NCBI RefSeq assembly: GCF_900101855.1
Contig: NZ_FMVC01000002.1
Span: 687,599 to 751,598, forward strand
Origin: Flavobacterium anhuiense
GTDB taxonomy: Bacteria; Bacteroidota; Bacteroidia; Flavobacteriales; Flavobacteriaceae
DNA length: 64,000 bases
Direction of reading: 5' to 3'
The notes under the pieces were generated by a model. The model did not search any database and was not told the origin of the DNA. It saw only the letters and a list, made by a program, of their open reading frames with translations. The translations under genes were made by a program, and so were the position numbers. Of the stretch, positions 38,257-46,759 are shown in pieces. Each line of letters begins with the position of its first letter. Positions within the stretch are counted from its first letter, which is position 1.

Positions 38257-38448
38257 ATGAACAAAGCAAAAATTACTGTAGCTATTAGTCTTTTAATTGT
38301 TTTGACAGGATTAATTGACACCAAATTCGACCTTTTACAAGATGCAGGATTATCATTGATAACAATCAATAGAATCAAATTGGCAGGTTTATTTTTATCA
38401 GCTGCGTTATCCAGTATTATTCCACTGTTTTCTGAAGAAGAGATGTAA
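38257..38448 (+). CDS. Small two-helix membrane protein
   Basis: This 63-residue protein has two hydrophobic segments (about 7-20, AISLLIVLTGLI, and 43-58, LAGLFLSAALSSIIPL) and an acidic end (SEEEM). It follows fibre 2 by 52 bases and is closed by a terminator. The size and topology are holin-like, but a clear holin of another family exists at 54,794. It could be an antiholin, an accessory holin or an immunity peptide; sequence alone does not decide. Confidence 0.6.
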   Translation: MNKAKITVAISLLIVLTGLIDTKFDLLQDAGLSLITINRIKLAGLFLSAALSSIIPLFSEEEM

Positions 38449-38495
38449 CAGAGGTTTGTAGAAATTGAAAATTGTTCTACTCAAAATAAAAATAT

Positions 38496-38549
38496 CCCAG
38501 GATCATTAGAGGAATATAAATCCCCCATTGATTCTGGGTGTTTTTTTTT
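38496..38549 (+). terminator. Terminator after fibre cassette 2
   Basis: CCCAGGATCA (38496-38505) pairs imperfectly with TGATTCTGGG (38529-38538), and a run of nine T follows at once. Confidence 0.8.
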
Positions 38550-38574
38550 ACAAAAACATAGCGTTTTTTTTCTA

Positions 38575-38636
38575 CTGAAACTACTGAAAACCAAGTGCTA
38601 ATTATTCTTTTTTCGGCTTCACATATTCTACTTTTA
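38575..38636 (+). promoter_or_regulatory. Tail-regulon promoter, copy D (hub/spike operon)
   Basis: CTGAAACTACTGAA at 38575-38588, 40 bases, then TACTTTTA at 38629-38636. It lies about 140 bases before PKIPD microprotein 3. Confidence 0.8.
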
Positions 38637-38774
38637 CATACTCTAATTCATCTATTAGAGCTCCCAAAAACACGCGATTATAGAATTTACTTTTAAGAAA
38701 CTTTCCTAAAAGTCAGCACTTTAATTGCATTAATCATTCAAATAATTATATCAACTTTTAAATATTTATCAATC

Positions 38775-38969
38775 ATGGATTACGTGCCGAAAGATTTAGG
38801 AGAAACGCCTAAAATACCAGACATGAGCAACTTTAAAAATCCTTTGGAATCAACATCCTCAGGTAGCATTTTTATTGAAAACTTCAATATTACTCCTTCA
38901 ACTTCAATTGAAAAAAGTGAAAGTTTAGCTGAAATCATAAAAAAAGAAAGCAAAGACAGCTGTATTTAA
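38775..38969 (+). CDS. PKIPD microprotein 3
   Basis: This 64-residue frame shares TPKIPDMSNFKN near its N-terminus with the microproteins before the two fibres and adds a longer, acidic and Ser-rich tail (LAEIIKKESKD). It is the first gene of the operon encoding chaperone, hub and spike proteins. Being the longest copy, it may be the complete form of the family. No signal peptide or membrane segment. Confidence 0.65.
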   Translation: MDYVPKDLGETPKIPDMSNFKNPLESTSSGSIFIENFNITPSTSIEKSESLAEIIKKESKDSCI

Positions 38970-38986
38970 ACTATAAAAACAAAATA

Positions 38987-39457
38987 ATGACAGACGAAAT
39001 ATTTATCCAAAACCTTAAAGAAAAATACGGTCAGATATTAAAACTTACTTCTGATAATCAATCAATTACAGCTTATTGTAAAAAACCAACTTTCGAAATC
39101 TATCTAAAATATCAAAACTTATACAAAGATAATCCACATGAAGCGATTCTATTTTTATTTAAAGAATGCCTACTTGAGAAAGAAAATTATAATGACGAGT
39201 TCATGCTTGCTTCAGGAAACTCAATCATCGAAATAATCAAAAAAGATAGTGAATTCAACATAGACTCAACACCTCAAAAAGATGAGTTTAAGAAATCGGC
39301 TGCTCTTATTCGATATGCTTTTCAGGTCGATCCATACAAACTTACTATGGATGAATTTTATAAACTTCTTGAGGAAGCGCTCTGGCTGCAAAAACACAAT
39401 GACAACAGAATGGAAAACACTATGATGGCAGCTTTTGCTAAAACATTTTCAAACTAA
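38987..39457 (+). CDS. Probable tail-assembly protein (chaperone-like 1)
   Basis: This 156-residue protein carries TAYCKKPTFEIYLKYQNLYKDNPHEAILFLFKECLL, read here as residues 28-64. The pattern of a beta hairpin ending in a KKP turn and then helices with a Leu-Phe-Lys-(E/N)-Cys motif is shared with the 114-residue protein at 46832 (AYFKKPDI..., LFKNCYLGG). Both look like tail-assembly chaperone or minor-tail proteins of Bacteroidota Mu-like phages. The two are probably divergent paralogues. Role inferred from similarity and position only. Confidence 0.55.
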   Translation: MTDEIFIQNLKEKYGQILKLTSDNQSITAYCKKPTFEIYLKYQNLYKDNPHEAILFLFKECLLEKENYNDEFMLASGNSIIEIIKKDSEFNIDSTPQKDEFKKSAALIRYAFQVDPYKLTMDEFYKLLEEALWLQKHNDNRMENTMMAAFAKTFSN

Positions 39458-39478
39458 AAAATAAAAAACAAAATCATT

Positions 39479-40036
39479 ATGAAATTCAATTTTAATGTAA
39501 ACGAAATTTTAGAAGCCAAAGACATCGAATACAGCGGTATTAATTATAACGAATCTGAATCGAAAGATTTTATTATTGACAAAACTGGCGGCGAATTTAA
39601 TCTTCGCGTTTTCGCTCCTTTGGTTTTTGAACCTCTCGCAAAAAATGATCTTAATCTGCCAAGTTTAAGAGTCGACGCTGTTACTGTAAATCTAAGCCGT
39701 TCTAAAATAATTAAAAAAGAAAATGTTGAAGGAAGAGATTCAACCATTAAGGAACATATTACAAATGGCGATTTCAGCATTTCTATTGAAGGACTGATTG
39801 CCAATGAAACAGGAGATGAATATCCAAAAGAGAAGCTGTTTTTATTAAAACAATTCCTTAATGCTCCATATTCCTTAAGAGTAACACATGCCATTTTGAA
39901 CCGATTTGGAATCTATGAATTAGTTATTGATTCTTATTCGATTCCTTCTATTTCGGGAACAAAAAATATTCAAAAATTTACGGCCAGCGCCACATCAGAT
40001 GAAACTGTCGAACTAATAATTAGAGACAATGCTTAA
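39479..40036 (+). CDS. Probable baseplate or tail-tip adaptor (DUF6046-like)
   Basis: This 185-residue protein has the pattern I associate with DUF6046 proteins of Bacteroidota tails: a conserved GRDSTIKEHITNGDFSISIEG stretch (about 85-105) followed by YPKEKLFLLKQFLNAPYSL and a beta-rich end (FGIYELVIDSYSIP). Similar proteins occupy the joint between tube and hub. It overlaps the hub gene by 8 bases, indicating translational coupling and equal dosage. The domain name is from memory. Confidence 0.65.
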   Translation: MKFNFNVNEILEAKDIEYSGINYNESESKDFIIDKTGGEFNLRVFAPLVFEPLAKNDLNLPSLRVDAVTVNLSRSKIIKKENVEGRDSTIKEHITNGDFSISIEGLIANETGDEYPKEKLFLLKQFLNAPYSLRVTHAILNRFGIYELVIDSYSIPSISGTKNIQKFTASATSDETVELIIRDNA

Positions 40037-41330
40037 ACTCAATGCCAAAATTAAAGTTTACGAAACTGTACGCCTTATTCCCACGCCTAAATTTTATGAA
40101 TTTAATTATGTAAAGAACGTAAACATAAATAGTTCGTACAAATCACTTACCGATACGGCAACTATTGTAATGCCACAGAAAGTGTATACTGATACAAAAG
40201 GATTTGATCAAAGTCTGTTTACAAATGCCAGCGGAGGAGAAAAAACAATCCATGATTTCTTTAAACTTGAAAGTTATATCGAAATATTCTTAGGATACGA
40301 TGGCGACTACAAGCCTGCTTTTAGAGGATACATTACAGGAGTTCAATCAGATACTAATGCTGTAATAACCTGCGAAGATGCAATGTATGCTTTTAAAAAA
40401 GTAAAAGCCGTAAAAGACAACAATGTCCAGGATAAAAAGGACAATCTTAATTTTGTTGCTGTTAATCCAGCCACCAATGTTGACAATTTTAATCCTAAAA
40501 CATTTTTCGAAAAAAGAATCAGAGAACTGAAACTGCCTTTTAAAGTCAATGCGCTAAATGAAAATATTGGAAACATTATTGTCAGCAGAAATCATAGTTT
40601 GGCTCAAGTTTTTGAAATGCTAAAAGACAAGGGAGTTTACACCTATTTTAAAACCGAAATAGCTGGTCCAGTTCTTACGATTACCAATAATCCTCAGCAA
40701 CACACCGCCAATGAATTATCAGGTTTTATTGATCGTAATTTTATTAAAAGCCCATTGGCTGGCGCTCTTGTAAAAAAACTGATTAATGAAGGTTTAAATC
40801 TTCTTGCTTCACAATTAAACAAAGCCATTCAAGCAGTTTCAGGCGGTTTTTCTGGAAGAGTCAATTTCAGGTTTCGTCATAATATTATCGAAGATAAATT
40901 GGTTGTTGTCAACGAATCCAGCAAAAATACACGAACTAGAGTTGAAAAATACTTTAAGAATTCAAACAGTCCAATTTATATCGAATTAGGAGATCCTAAC
41001 GGCCAGCTTTTAAAAACACATGTTTTACATAGCGATAATGAAAATTTACCTAATGATCCAGCCTTATTTGATAAAACAACAACAGAAATCGCTTCAGAAT
41101 TGTATCAATACGGCGCTTTGCGAGCAATGCAGTCTAAACCAAACGGATTTGAAGGTTATATACTGACTTTTGGAGAACCATTTGTGCGTCCGACAGATAA
41201 AGTGATTCTTGAAAATGCAAAAGATAAAGAAAAAAATGGAACTTTTCAGGTTGAAAAAGTAGAACGCAGTTATGGCGAAAACGGCTATAGACAGAAAATT
41301 TATTTAGGAAGAAGAGTCGAATCTGTATAA
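40029..41330 (+). CDS. Baseplate hub protein (gpD / gp27-like)
   Basis: This 433-residue protein has the layout of late-control protein D / T4 gp27-like hubs: a beta-rich first domain (YKSLTDTATIVMPQ; then YIEIFLGYDGDYKPAFRGYI), a middle with EDAMYAFKKVK, and a later domain ending in FGEPFVRPTDKVILEN and YGENGYRQKIYLGRRVE. The last stretch is typical of hubs that bind the spike. It is followed after 3 bases by the spike gene, as expected. Confidence 0.8.
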   Translation: MLKLNAKIKVYETVRLIPTPKFYEFNYVKNVNINSSYKSLTDTATIVMPQKVYTDTKGFDQSLFTNASGGEKTIHDFFKLESYIEIFLGYDGDYKPAFRGYITGVQSDTNAVITCEDAMYAFKKVKAVKDNNVQDKKDNLNFVAVNPATNVDNFNPKTFFEKRIRELKLPFKVNALNENIGNIIVSRNHSLAQVFEMLKDKGVYTYFKTEIAGPVLTITNNPQQHTANELSGFIDRNFIKSPLAGALVKKLINEGLNLLASQLNKAIQAVSGGFSGRVNFRFRHNIIEDKLVVVNESSKNTRTRVEKYFKNSNSPIYIELGDPNGQLLKTHVLHSDNENLPNDPALFDKTTTEIASELYQYGALRAMQSKPNGFEGYILTFGEPFVRPTDKVILENAKDKEKNGTFQVEKVERSYGENGYRQKIYLGRRVESV

Positions 41331-41333
41331 AAA

Positions 41334-42188
41334 TTGAAAATGGGAAATATAAAAGATTTAATAAAAAATGTTGCCAGCAGTAATCAGAATATTGAAACTT
41401 TTGCTGCCAAAGTTATCGAAATAAACAAAGAAGAAGAATCTCTCCATAATCCAGAAGATGCTTATACCGTAAATATTATGCGAGCTGATGGCGCCATTAT
41501 TAAAAATGTGCGTCTAAAAGCTTCTATTCAAGATCTGGAACAAGGAATTATTACAATCCCTAAAAAATACAGCTGGGTTTTGGCTTCAATTATTGATGGG
41601 GTTGAAACTAGAGCGTTTATTTCGCAATTTTCTGAAGTAGAACGCAATTTCATTCGTTTCAAAAATGATAATAATCAATACTTGGAAATTGATATTGATG
41701 CTGATAAGTTTCAAATGTTGTTTAAAGAAAAAGAAGCAGGAAATACTGATACAACCTCAACCACACAGCCTTCTTATAAAAACATTGCACAGATAGAATT
41801 TTTAGGAAGACAACCAAACATCAGCGCTTCTTTTTATGATGAAAACGGGAAAGAAATTTCTAAAAACAGTTTCAATATCAATGGCCAATATATCAGTATT
41901 AATGAAGGCGCTACTATTTTTAATTTGCAAGATAAAGAAGTCAAAATAACTATAAAAGATGGTTTTGAAGCCCTTATTTCTGATACCAAAACTTCTTTTA
42001 AAAAAGGCGATTTAAATTTTGAAATGGATGATAAATTTAAAATTAATGCTGGAAAAAAAAACCTTCTGACCGAATTAGAAAATATTATAACCGAAATTTC
42101 AAACATTGTAGTTGTTCAAGGAGTTGGTCCCAATGTAGGCAACTTAATTACAATCAAATCCAATTTAAAAAATTTACTAAAAACTTAA
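41334..42188 (+). CDS. Baseplate spike protein (gpV / gp5-like)
   Basis: This 284-residue protein has an OB-fold-like N-terminal part (AKVIEINKEEESLHNPEDAYTVNIMRADG, then VRLKASIQDLEQGIITIPKKYSWVLASII) and a repetitive beta-strand C-terminal part (residues about 130-245; IFNLQDKEVKITIKDGFEALI, then KTSFKKGDLNFEMDDKFKINA). This matches small trimeric membrane-piercing spikes. There is no lysozyme domain. It sits between the hub gene and a small tip-like gene. Confidence 0.75.
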   Translation: MKMGNIKDLIKNVASSNQNIETFAAKVIEINKEEESLHNPEDAYTVNIMRADGAIIKNVRLKASIQDLEQGIITIPKKYSWVLASIIDGVETRAFISQFSEVERNFIRFKNDNNQYLEIDIDADKFQMLFKEKEAGNTDTTSTTQPSYKNIAQIEFLGRQPNISASFYDENGKEISKNSFNINGQYISINEGATIFNLQDKEVKITIKDGFEALISDTKTSFKKGDLNFEMDDKFKINAGKKNLLTELENIITEISNIVVVQGVGPNVGNLITIKSNLKNLLKT

Positions 42189-42191
42189 AAA

Positions 42192-42440
42192 ATGGCATTA
42201 GCAACACCTGTACTACAACAAAAAATATTAGAAGCATTAGAAGCAAGCTCAAAAATAACCATTGATACTGATAGTAGTTCTGACAATTCAAACAAATCTG
42301 ATAAAGCAAGAAAAGATACAGCTGAAGCATTAGCAAAAGCTATTGAAGCATTTGTAAAGTCCGGCACTGTAACCACTACAGTAACAACAACTGGAAGTGC
42401 ATCGGCACAGACTGGTACAGGAACAGGAAGCATCTCATAA
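42192..42440 (+). CDS. Small spike-associated protein
   Basis: This 82-residue protein has a helical, Ala-rich first two thirds and a C-terminal Thr/Ser/Gly stretch ending GTGTGSIS. Short proteins with such VTTxVTTTGSA...GTGTGxxS ends often follow spike genes in contractile-tail clusters. It may cap or decorate the spike, but no metal-binding PAAR motif is present. It closes the hub/spike operon before a terminator. Confidence 0.65.
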   Translation: MALATPVLQQKILEALEASSKITIDTDSSSDNSNKSDKARKDTAEALAKAIEAFVKSGTVTTTVTTTGSASAQTGTGTGSIS

Positions 42441-42458
42441 CTTCTTTCAACTGATTAC

Positions 42459-42500
42459 AAAAATACCTCTTGTCATTAATTTCAAGAGGTATTTTTATTT
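42459..42500. terminator. Bidirectional terminator
   Basis: AAAAATACCTCTTG (42459-42472) pairs perfectly with CAAGAGGTATTTTT (42483-42496). It serves both the hub/spike operon and the convergent repressor gene. Confidence 0.88.
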
Positions 42501-42515
42501 TAAGGCTTTTTAATA

Positions 42516-43322
42516 TTAATTCAACTTCTTTTTTAAAGCCTCTTCCAATTCAAAATATTTACTTTCAAGAGCATGAAGCTTTTCATAAATATTAATTGGA
42601 TCGGGCATTTGTCTGGATGCATACATGCTTGCGTACCAAACTTCAAGAATATCTTCGGCATAAATAGAATACATCGGATAATTTCCATCTCGGTTATCAG
42701 ATTTTAAGATCAATTTTCCGCTTTCTCTAATTCTATTTAAAACCCTTTTTACCACTACTCCATCGTTCTTACTGACAATTACATAAATTCTTCCATCAAG
42801 AATATCATCAAAATTATCTACATATTTTCCGAAAAGATAATCTCCGTCATGAATTGTGGTTGACATCGAATTTCCTTTAATCTCAAAACATCTGTAAGTT
42901 CCGTTTTTAAGCATTGGCATACTAAAAGAAGGAAGGCTTTCCATATATTCAGGATCAGCATATCCGTCTAAATATCCTGCACGAGCTTTTACTCCAACAA
43001 AGTTGATGTTTTCATCGCCTTCTTCATTTACCGTTATAATTTTCGGTACATGTAAACTAACCGCATTACTAGATTTATTCGCAAAAATATCTTCACTATC
43101 ACCAAAAAAATAATCCGGGTTTACATGACAATGTGTAATAATACTTTGAAGAAGATCAAAACCTGGTTTGGTTCTTTTTCTTTCTCCATCGGCTTGTAAT
43201 CTTCCAATTGTAATACTATCTATAGTTGTGCTTGTAACTCCAATTAACTTTGCAAATGAGTTGTTGTTCAACTTCATTTCGTCTATAATACGTTTTATTT
43301 TATCATGTATTTCCATACTCAA
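42516..43322 (-). CDS. LexA/cI-like self-cleaving repressor (XRE + S24 peptidase)
   Basis: Residues 1-75 of this 268-residue protein are an XRE-type helix-turn-helix (NSFAKLIGVTSTTIDSITIGR). Residues about 105-235 are a peptidase S24 domain with a candidate cleavage site Ala115-Gly116 (KARAGY), catalytic Ser152 in GNSMSTTIHDGD and Lys192 in GVVVKRV. Such proteins repress prophage or tailocin genes until RecA-stimulated self-cleavage after DNA damage. The gene faces away from the 43.6 kb operon; AATATGTTT-type operator candidates lie in both promoters. It is the only phage-type repressor in the element and probably its master switch. Confidence 0.92.
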   Translation of the reverse strand: MSMEIHDKIKRIIDEMKLNNNSFAKLIGVTSTTIDSITIGRLQADGERKRTKPGFDLLQSIITHCHVNPDYFFGDSEDIFANKSSNAVSLHVPKIITVNEEGDENINFVGVKARAGYLDGYADPEYMESLPSFSMPMLKNGTYRCFEIKGNSMSTTIHDGDYLFGKYVDNFDDILDGRIYVIVSKNDGVVVKRVLNRIRESGKLILKSDNRDGNYPMYSIYAEDILEVWYASMYASRQMPDPINIYEKLHALESKYFELEEALKKKLN

Positions 43323-43339
43323 CTCGTTTATTGTTTTAT

Positions 43340-43388
43340 GTAATATGTTTTACTTAAAGCAAAACTTCAAGTATATGTTGCAAAACTA
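43340..43388 (-). promoter_or_regulatory. Repressor promoter with operator half-sites
   Basis: On the minus strand TAGTTTTG (43381-43388) fits TAnnTTTG. It overlaps GTATATGTTGCAAAAC (43371-43386); a second element, GTAATATGTTT, lies at 43340-43350. Related strings occur in the divergent promoter, so autoregulation by the repressor is likely. Confidence 0.55.
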
Positions 43389-43515
43389 CACAATATATGG
43401 CTAATAATCACAATTTTAAATAAAAAATTCACAAAACACTGATTATCAGCATACAAATCTTAACAAAAATAGGAACTATTACACATATTCACAGTCAAAC
43501 AGTTAAATCATATTA

Positions 43516-43578
43516 CTGAAATTACTGCAAATTTATACGTAATATGTTTGCAAAAACAAAACATATGTTTTAAATTTG
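43516..43578 (+). promoter_or_regulatory. Tail-regulon promoter, copy F, overlapped by repressor operators
   Basis: CTGAAATTACTGCA (43516-43529) lies 41 bases before TAAATTTG (43571-43578). Between them are GTAATATGTTT (43540-43550) and the perfect palindrome AAAACATATGTTTT (43558-43571), whose last base is the first base of the -7 element. Both resemble the sites at the repressor promoter, so repressor binding would block this promoter directly. Among the eight promoters only this one carries them. Confidence 0.7.
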
Positions 43579-43597
43579 CTTCAAAATAATCCAACAT

Positions 43598-44173
43598 ATG
43601 ATTTTAAAAGAATTTTATAACGAAAAGAAAAACGCCATTGAAACAGAATTTAATTCTGATGCGTTAACAGTTCACTTATATAGTGATGCTGTTTTTAAAA
43701 CATCTATAGAAAAACCTGTAGTAATGTTTAAGTATGACAATATATCTTGGGAAACCTCTTCTGAAAAAAACTATAAAGCCGATGTCTCGTTTTGTCTTTA
43801 TCTTGTAATGCCAATCGGAAGTGCTCTTTCTCCAAATTATGAAAAGGTTTTTGAAATTGCGCAACGCATTGATAAATCTATACTATCAGTAAATAACAAT
43901 AATACACTTATTGATACTAATTCGACTTTTAAAGTAAAAGAAAAACAATGTACCAACGAATATGATTATTGGAGTAAAAATGATTATTTCATCTGGGAGA
44001 TTGCTTACAAAACGACTTTAATCGAAAACAGTTTAAAAAAGAAATACATTCTTTTCAATAACGGATTGAGTAATGAAGAATTGGAAGAACTCGGATACAA
44101 TCTAACTTCAGATATAATCGAAATAAATCCAAATCAAGTTGAAGGAAATGTCGATTTAAGCGCCAATATTTAG
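43598..44173 (+). CDS. Probable tail terminator / completion protein
   Basis: This 191-residue soluble protein has a pattern I associate with tail-terminator-like proteins: KPVVMFKYDNISWE near residue 38, a repeated-strand core (YKADVSFCLYLVMPIG), a helix with FEIAQRIDKSI, and WEIAYKTTLIE. The C-terminus is acidic. It is the first gene under the repressor-controlled promoter and precedes the HTH gene and sheath gene. The terminator role is inferred from fold-like pattern and gene order. Confidence 0.5.
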   Translation: MILKEFYNEKKNAIETEFNSDALTVHLYSDAVFKTSIEKPVVMFKYDNISWETSSEKNYKADVSFCLYLVMPIGSALSPNYEKVFEIAQRIDKSILSVNNNNTLIDTNSTFKVKEKQCTNEYDYWSKNDYFIWEIAYKTTLIENSLKKKYILFNNGLSNEELEELGYNLTSDIIEINPNQVEGNVDLSANI

Positions 44174-44250
44174 TCTGAAAGAACTGCAGCACAACTATAC
44201 AAAGCCATTTGAAACAAAAAAAATAAACATACATTCTAAACCGAAAAATC

Positions 44251-44430
44251 ATGAAAAGAAGCAGAACATTATTAGACAAAAGGAGAGATTATGTTATGAA
44301 CTATATTAACACTAATCAAGCCAAACAAATGAAAGTTGTAGTTGCAGAACTTTCAGACACTTTGTTCCTTACAGAACGCACTATTTATACGATTATAAAC
44401 GAAGGTCTTGCTACAGAAGCAAAAGCATAA
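44251..44430 (+). CDS. 59-residue helix-turn-helix protein, candidate regulon activator
   Basis: A frame from ATG 44251 to TAA 44430 encodes 59 residues. The first 25 are basic (KRSRTLLDKRRDYV). The rest contains a likely helix-turn-helix (VVAELSDTLFLTERTIYTIINEG), with a first helix, a turn at Thr-Leu-Phe-Leu-Thr and a recognition helix at ERTIYTIIN. It is co-transcribed with the 191-residue gene from the only promoter that carries repressor operators. This makes it the best candidate for the activator of the other regulon promoters. The role is inference; a DNA-binding accessory protein is the alternative. Confidence 0.65.
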   Translation: MKRSRTLLDKRRDYVMNYINTNQAKQMKVVVAELSDTLFLTERTIYTIINEGLATEAKA

Positions 44431-44434
44431 AGCA

Positions 44435-44496
44435 CTGAAACTACTGGCATTGGTACTTCAAAAAATTGGAAAACCAAGCATTGAGCCTTAAATTTG
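44435..44496 (+). promoter_or_regulatory. Tail-regulon promoter, copy G (sheath operon)
   Basis: CTGAAACTACTGGC (44435-44448), 40 bases, then TAAATTTG (44489-44496). The leader to the sheath start codon is unusually long, about 225 bases, and includes a small hairpin built on AATCCA...TGGATT near 44,585-44,602. Confidence 0.78.
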
Positions 44497-44729
44497 TTCT
44501 CACAAGCAAAAGATAAATTTTACCGCACGGCTTAAGGTAAAACTGAACTTAAAGAACCAATATTAGAGAAGGTTCAAAACTACAATCCAGAAATTTTGGA
44601 TTAGAAAACACAATCACATTTTCAAGTCATAAAACATTTACAATAGCAAGTTTAACTACTTGTTACAGCCACTCTTTTGCCCTTTTTGTGCAAAATCAAA
44701 ATACATAAACATTTAAAACAATTTATATT

Positions 44730-46058
44730 ATGAGTACATTAAACGATGTAGTAATTACCAAATTATCAGGCGGATTAGGAAGAAGAAACCCAGAGCAGGA
44801 TATGGTTTCAGGATTGCTTTTTAGCGGTGAAGAAACTTCAAGTTTAAAATTTGATACAATCAAACGCATTGCTTCTCTAGAAGATGCAGAAGCTCTTGGT
44901 ATCGATGAAAGCTACGACATCAACGGACAATCTGCTTATTATCAGATTCAGCAGTTTTTCAGAATGAATCCTTCTGGCGATTTATATGTTATGCTTGTAG
45001 GCACAGAAGTGTATAGCGATACTGTCAAAAAAGCAATGAGCATGCAGGAAAAAGCAAATGGAAACATTCGCCAAATGGCAATTATCTTTTCTGGAGAAAC
45101 CACATTTGCTCAAACAAAAGATGCATTAGCCATTGCACAAGAACAGGCAGATCTTGCCTATACCGATTATATGCCATTTGAAATCATTTTAGAAGGAAAA
45201 GGTTTTAATCCTGCTATAGAAGCAGAATCACCTTCTTTAGCTTTATTAAATTCAGAAAATGTTTCTGTCGTGATTGCTATGGATGTTGAAAAAGCATTTG
45301 AACAAAAATTAATTCAACAAGACACAAACAAAGTTTATACTTTGAAATCAGGTGAAGAATTAGTTCCTTCTCAAAGCTCTTCAGACATTTACAATGTAAG
45401 AGATGCTGATGGCTTGAAAAAAGACGGTTCAGTTGTTCTTGAATTTGCATTCCAAGAGTCATACAAAAATACTGCTGCAGTTGGATTAGCTTTAGGAGCT
45501 TTATCTAAAGCAAAAGTATCTGAAAACATCGCTTGGATCGAAAAATTCAATCTAACGGGTAACGGTTTTGCAAAACCAGGTTTTGTGGGTGGAAAAGAAA
45601 TCAAATCACTTGGAGATTTGAGAACTTTAAACGAAAAAAGATACATTTTTACGCAAACTCACACTGGCATTGCAGGTGTTTACTTTAATGACAGTCACAC
45701 TTGTACGACTGGAACTTCCGATTTTGCTTATATCGAAAACAACCGTACTGTAAACAAAGCAACTCGTTTATTACGCACTGCCTTATTGCCAAAATTGGCT
45801 TCTCCGGTTTTAGTTGATATTGACGGTAAACTGCCTCAATCTGTTTCTAAAAGTTTCGAAGATTTGTGCAGAAATGCATTAGAAGGAATGGTGGCGAATC
45901 AGGAAGTATCTGCTTTTGATGTTTATGTAGATCCGAAACAAAACATTTTATCAACTTCTGAATTAAAAGTAAAAGCAGAAATCACTCCTGTTGGAACTGC
46001 ACGTAAAATTATGGTCGATTTAGGATTCAAAAATCCTTTCGGAATTGACAAGGCATAA
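44730..46058 (+). CDS. Contractile tail sheath protein (DUF2586-like)
   Basis: This 442-residue protein has the DUF2586 / Bacteroidota sheath pattern. The N-terminus VVITKLSGGLGRRNPEQDMVSGLLF is followed by Ala-Leu-rich alpha/beta core segments. Central VSVVIAMDV and VGLALGALSKAKVSENIAWIEKFN stretches come next. The C-terminal domain holds YIENNRTVNKATRLLRTALLP, then a strand-rich end (KAEITPVGTARKIMVDLGF). Sheaths end in such exchange strands that link subunits. It is followed directly by the tube gene, which is diagnostic for contractile tails. Confidence 0.9.
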   Translation: MSTLNDVVITKLSGGLGRRNPEQDMVSGLLFSGEETSSLKFDTIKRIASLEDAEALGIDESYDINGQSAYYQIQQFFRMNPSGDLYVMLVGTEVYSDTVKKAMSMQEKANGNIRQMAIIFSGETTFAQTKDALAIAQEQADLAYTDYMPFEIILEGKGFNPAIEAESPSLALLNSENVSVVIAMDVEKAFEQKLIQQDTNKVYTLKSGEELVPSQSSSDIYNVRDADGLKKDGSVVLEFAFQESYKNTAAVGLALGALSKAKVSENIAWIEKFNLTGNGFAKPGFVGGKEIKSLGDLRTLNEKRYIFTQTHTGIAGVYFNDSHTCTTGTSDFAYIENNRTVNKATRLLRTALLPKLASPVLVDIDGKLPQSVSKSFEDLCRNALEGMVANQEVSAFDVYVDPKQNILSTSELKVKAEITPVGTARKIMVDLGFKNPFGIDKA

Positions 46059-46160
46059 TTTTTACAAATTACAATTCCTAAAATTAAAACAATAAAGACA
46101 GTTAAATGTGATAGTCACTAAACGTTGTCTAAAATATCAAAAACAAACAAAAGCTACACT

Positions 46161-46586
46161 ATGAATAAATTGCCATTAATTAACGGACAACAACACAGCT
46201 GGTCATCAATTGAAGTAAGCATTGCAGGTAACATTGTTACTGGAATTACAGCAGTAAATTACAGCGACTCAGTTTCTAAAGAAAACCATTACGGAGCTGG
46301 TGACATGCCAGTACATAGAGGAAGAGGAAAATACGAAGCAAAAGCTTCAATCACTTTATACAATTATGAAGTAGAAGCTATTTTAGCCGCTTTGCCAAAA
46401 GGACAAAGATTACAGGATATTAACCCTTTCAGTATCATTGTAAGCTACTTAGATGACAGCAACGAAGTTATCACACATACAGTGAGAAATTGCGAATTCA
46501 ACTCAAACAGCAGAGGAATCAGCCAAGGAGACACTAAGATTGCTGTTTCTTTCGATTTGATCTGTTCTCATATTGAGTGGAACTAA
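46161..46586 (+). CDS. Tail tube protein
   Basis: I choose the ATG at 46161, giving 141 residues beginning MNKLPLINGQQHSWSSIEV. An in-frame TTG at 46125 would add 12 residues that look unlike a tube start. The protein is a compact beta-barrel type: VTGITAVNYSDSVSKENHYGAG, then GRGKYEAKASITLYNYEVEAI, and NSRGISQGDTKIAVSFDLICSHIEW at the end. This layout is typical of the gpFII-like tubes that follow DUF2586 sheaths. Confidence 0.88.
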   Translation: MNKLPLINGQQHSWSSIEVSIAGNIVTGITAVNYSDSVSKENHYGAGDMPVHRGRGKYEAKASITLYNYEVEAILAALPKGQRLQDINPFSIIVSYLDDSNEVITHTVRNCEFNSNSRGISQGDTKIAVSFDLICSHIEWN

Positions 46587-46759
46587 TCTGCTAAAAATAC
46601 TTTCCTAAACCATAAAGCTGTTTAAGAAAACCGACTCAAAAGAGAAAACCAAACTCATCGCGTTACGCAAAAAAGAAATTCTAAGCAACATGATTTTTGC
46701 AGCAAATTATTTTATCAGCTCTTTTTGCAGTCCGTTTTAAACAGTCTAATTACTTCAGA

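Noticed and set aside
42154..42433. Antisense open frames opposite the small spike-associated gene
   Set aside because: They are read-through shadows of a low-complexity coding region with repetitive codons, without promoters or protein-like composition.
46125..46160. TTG start extending the tube protein by 12 residues
   Set aside because: The extension is Lys/Ser-rich and unlike tube N-termini; the ATG at 46161 gives the expected length.
44730..46586. Type VI secretion system or classic eCIS
   Set aside because: Sheath and tube are phage-type (DUF2586-like); no TssJLM membrane complex, ClpV or AAA+ ATPase is present, and the lysis genes argue for particle release.
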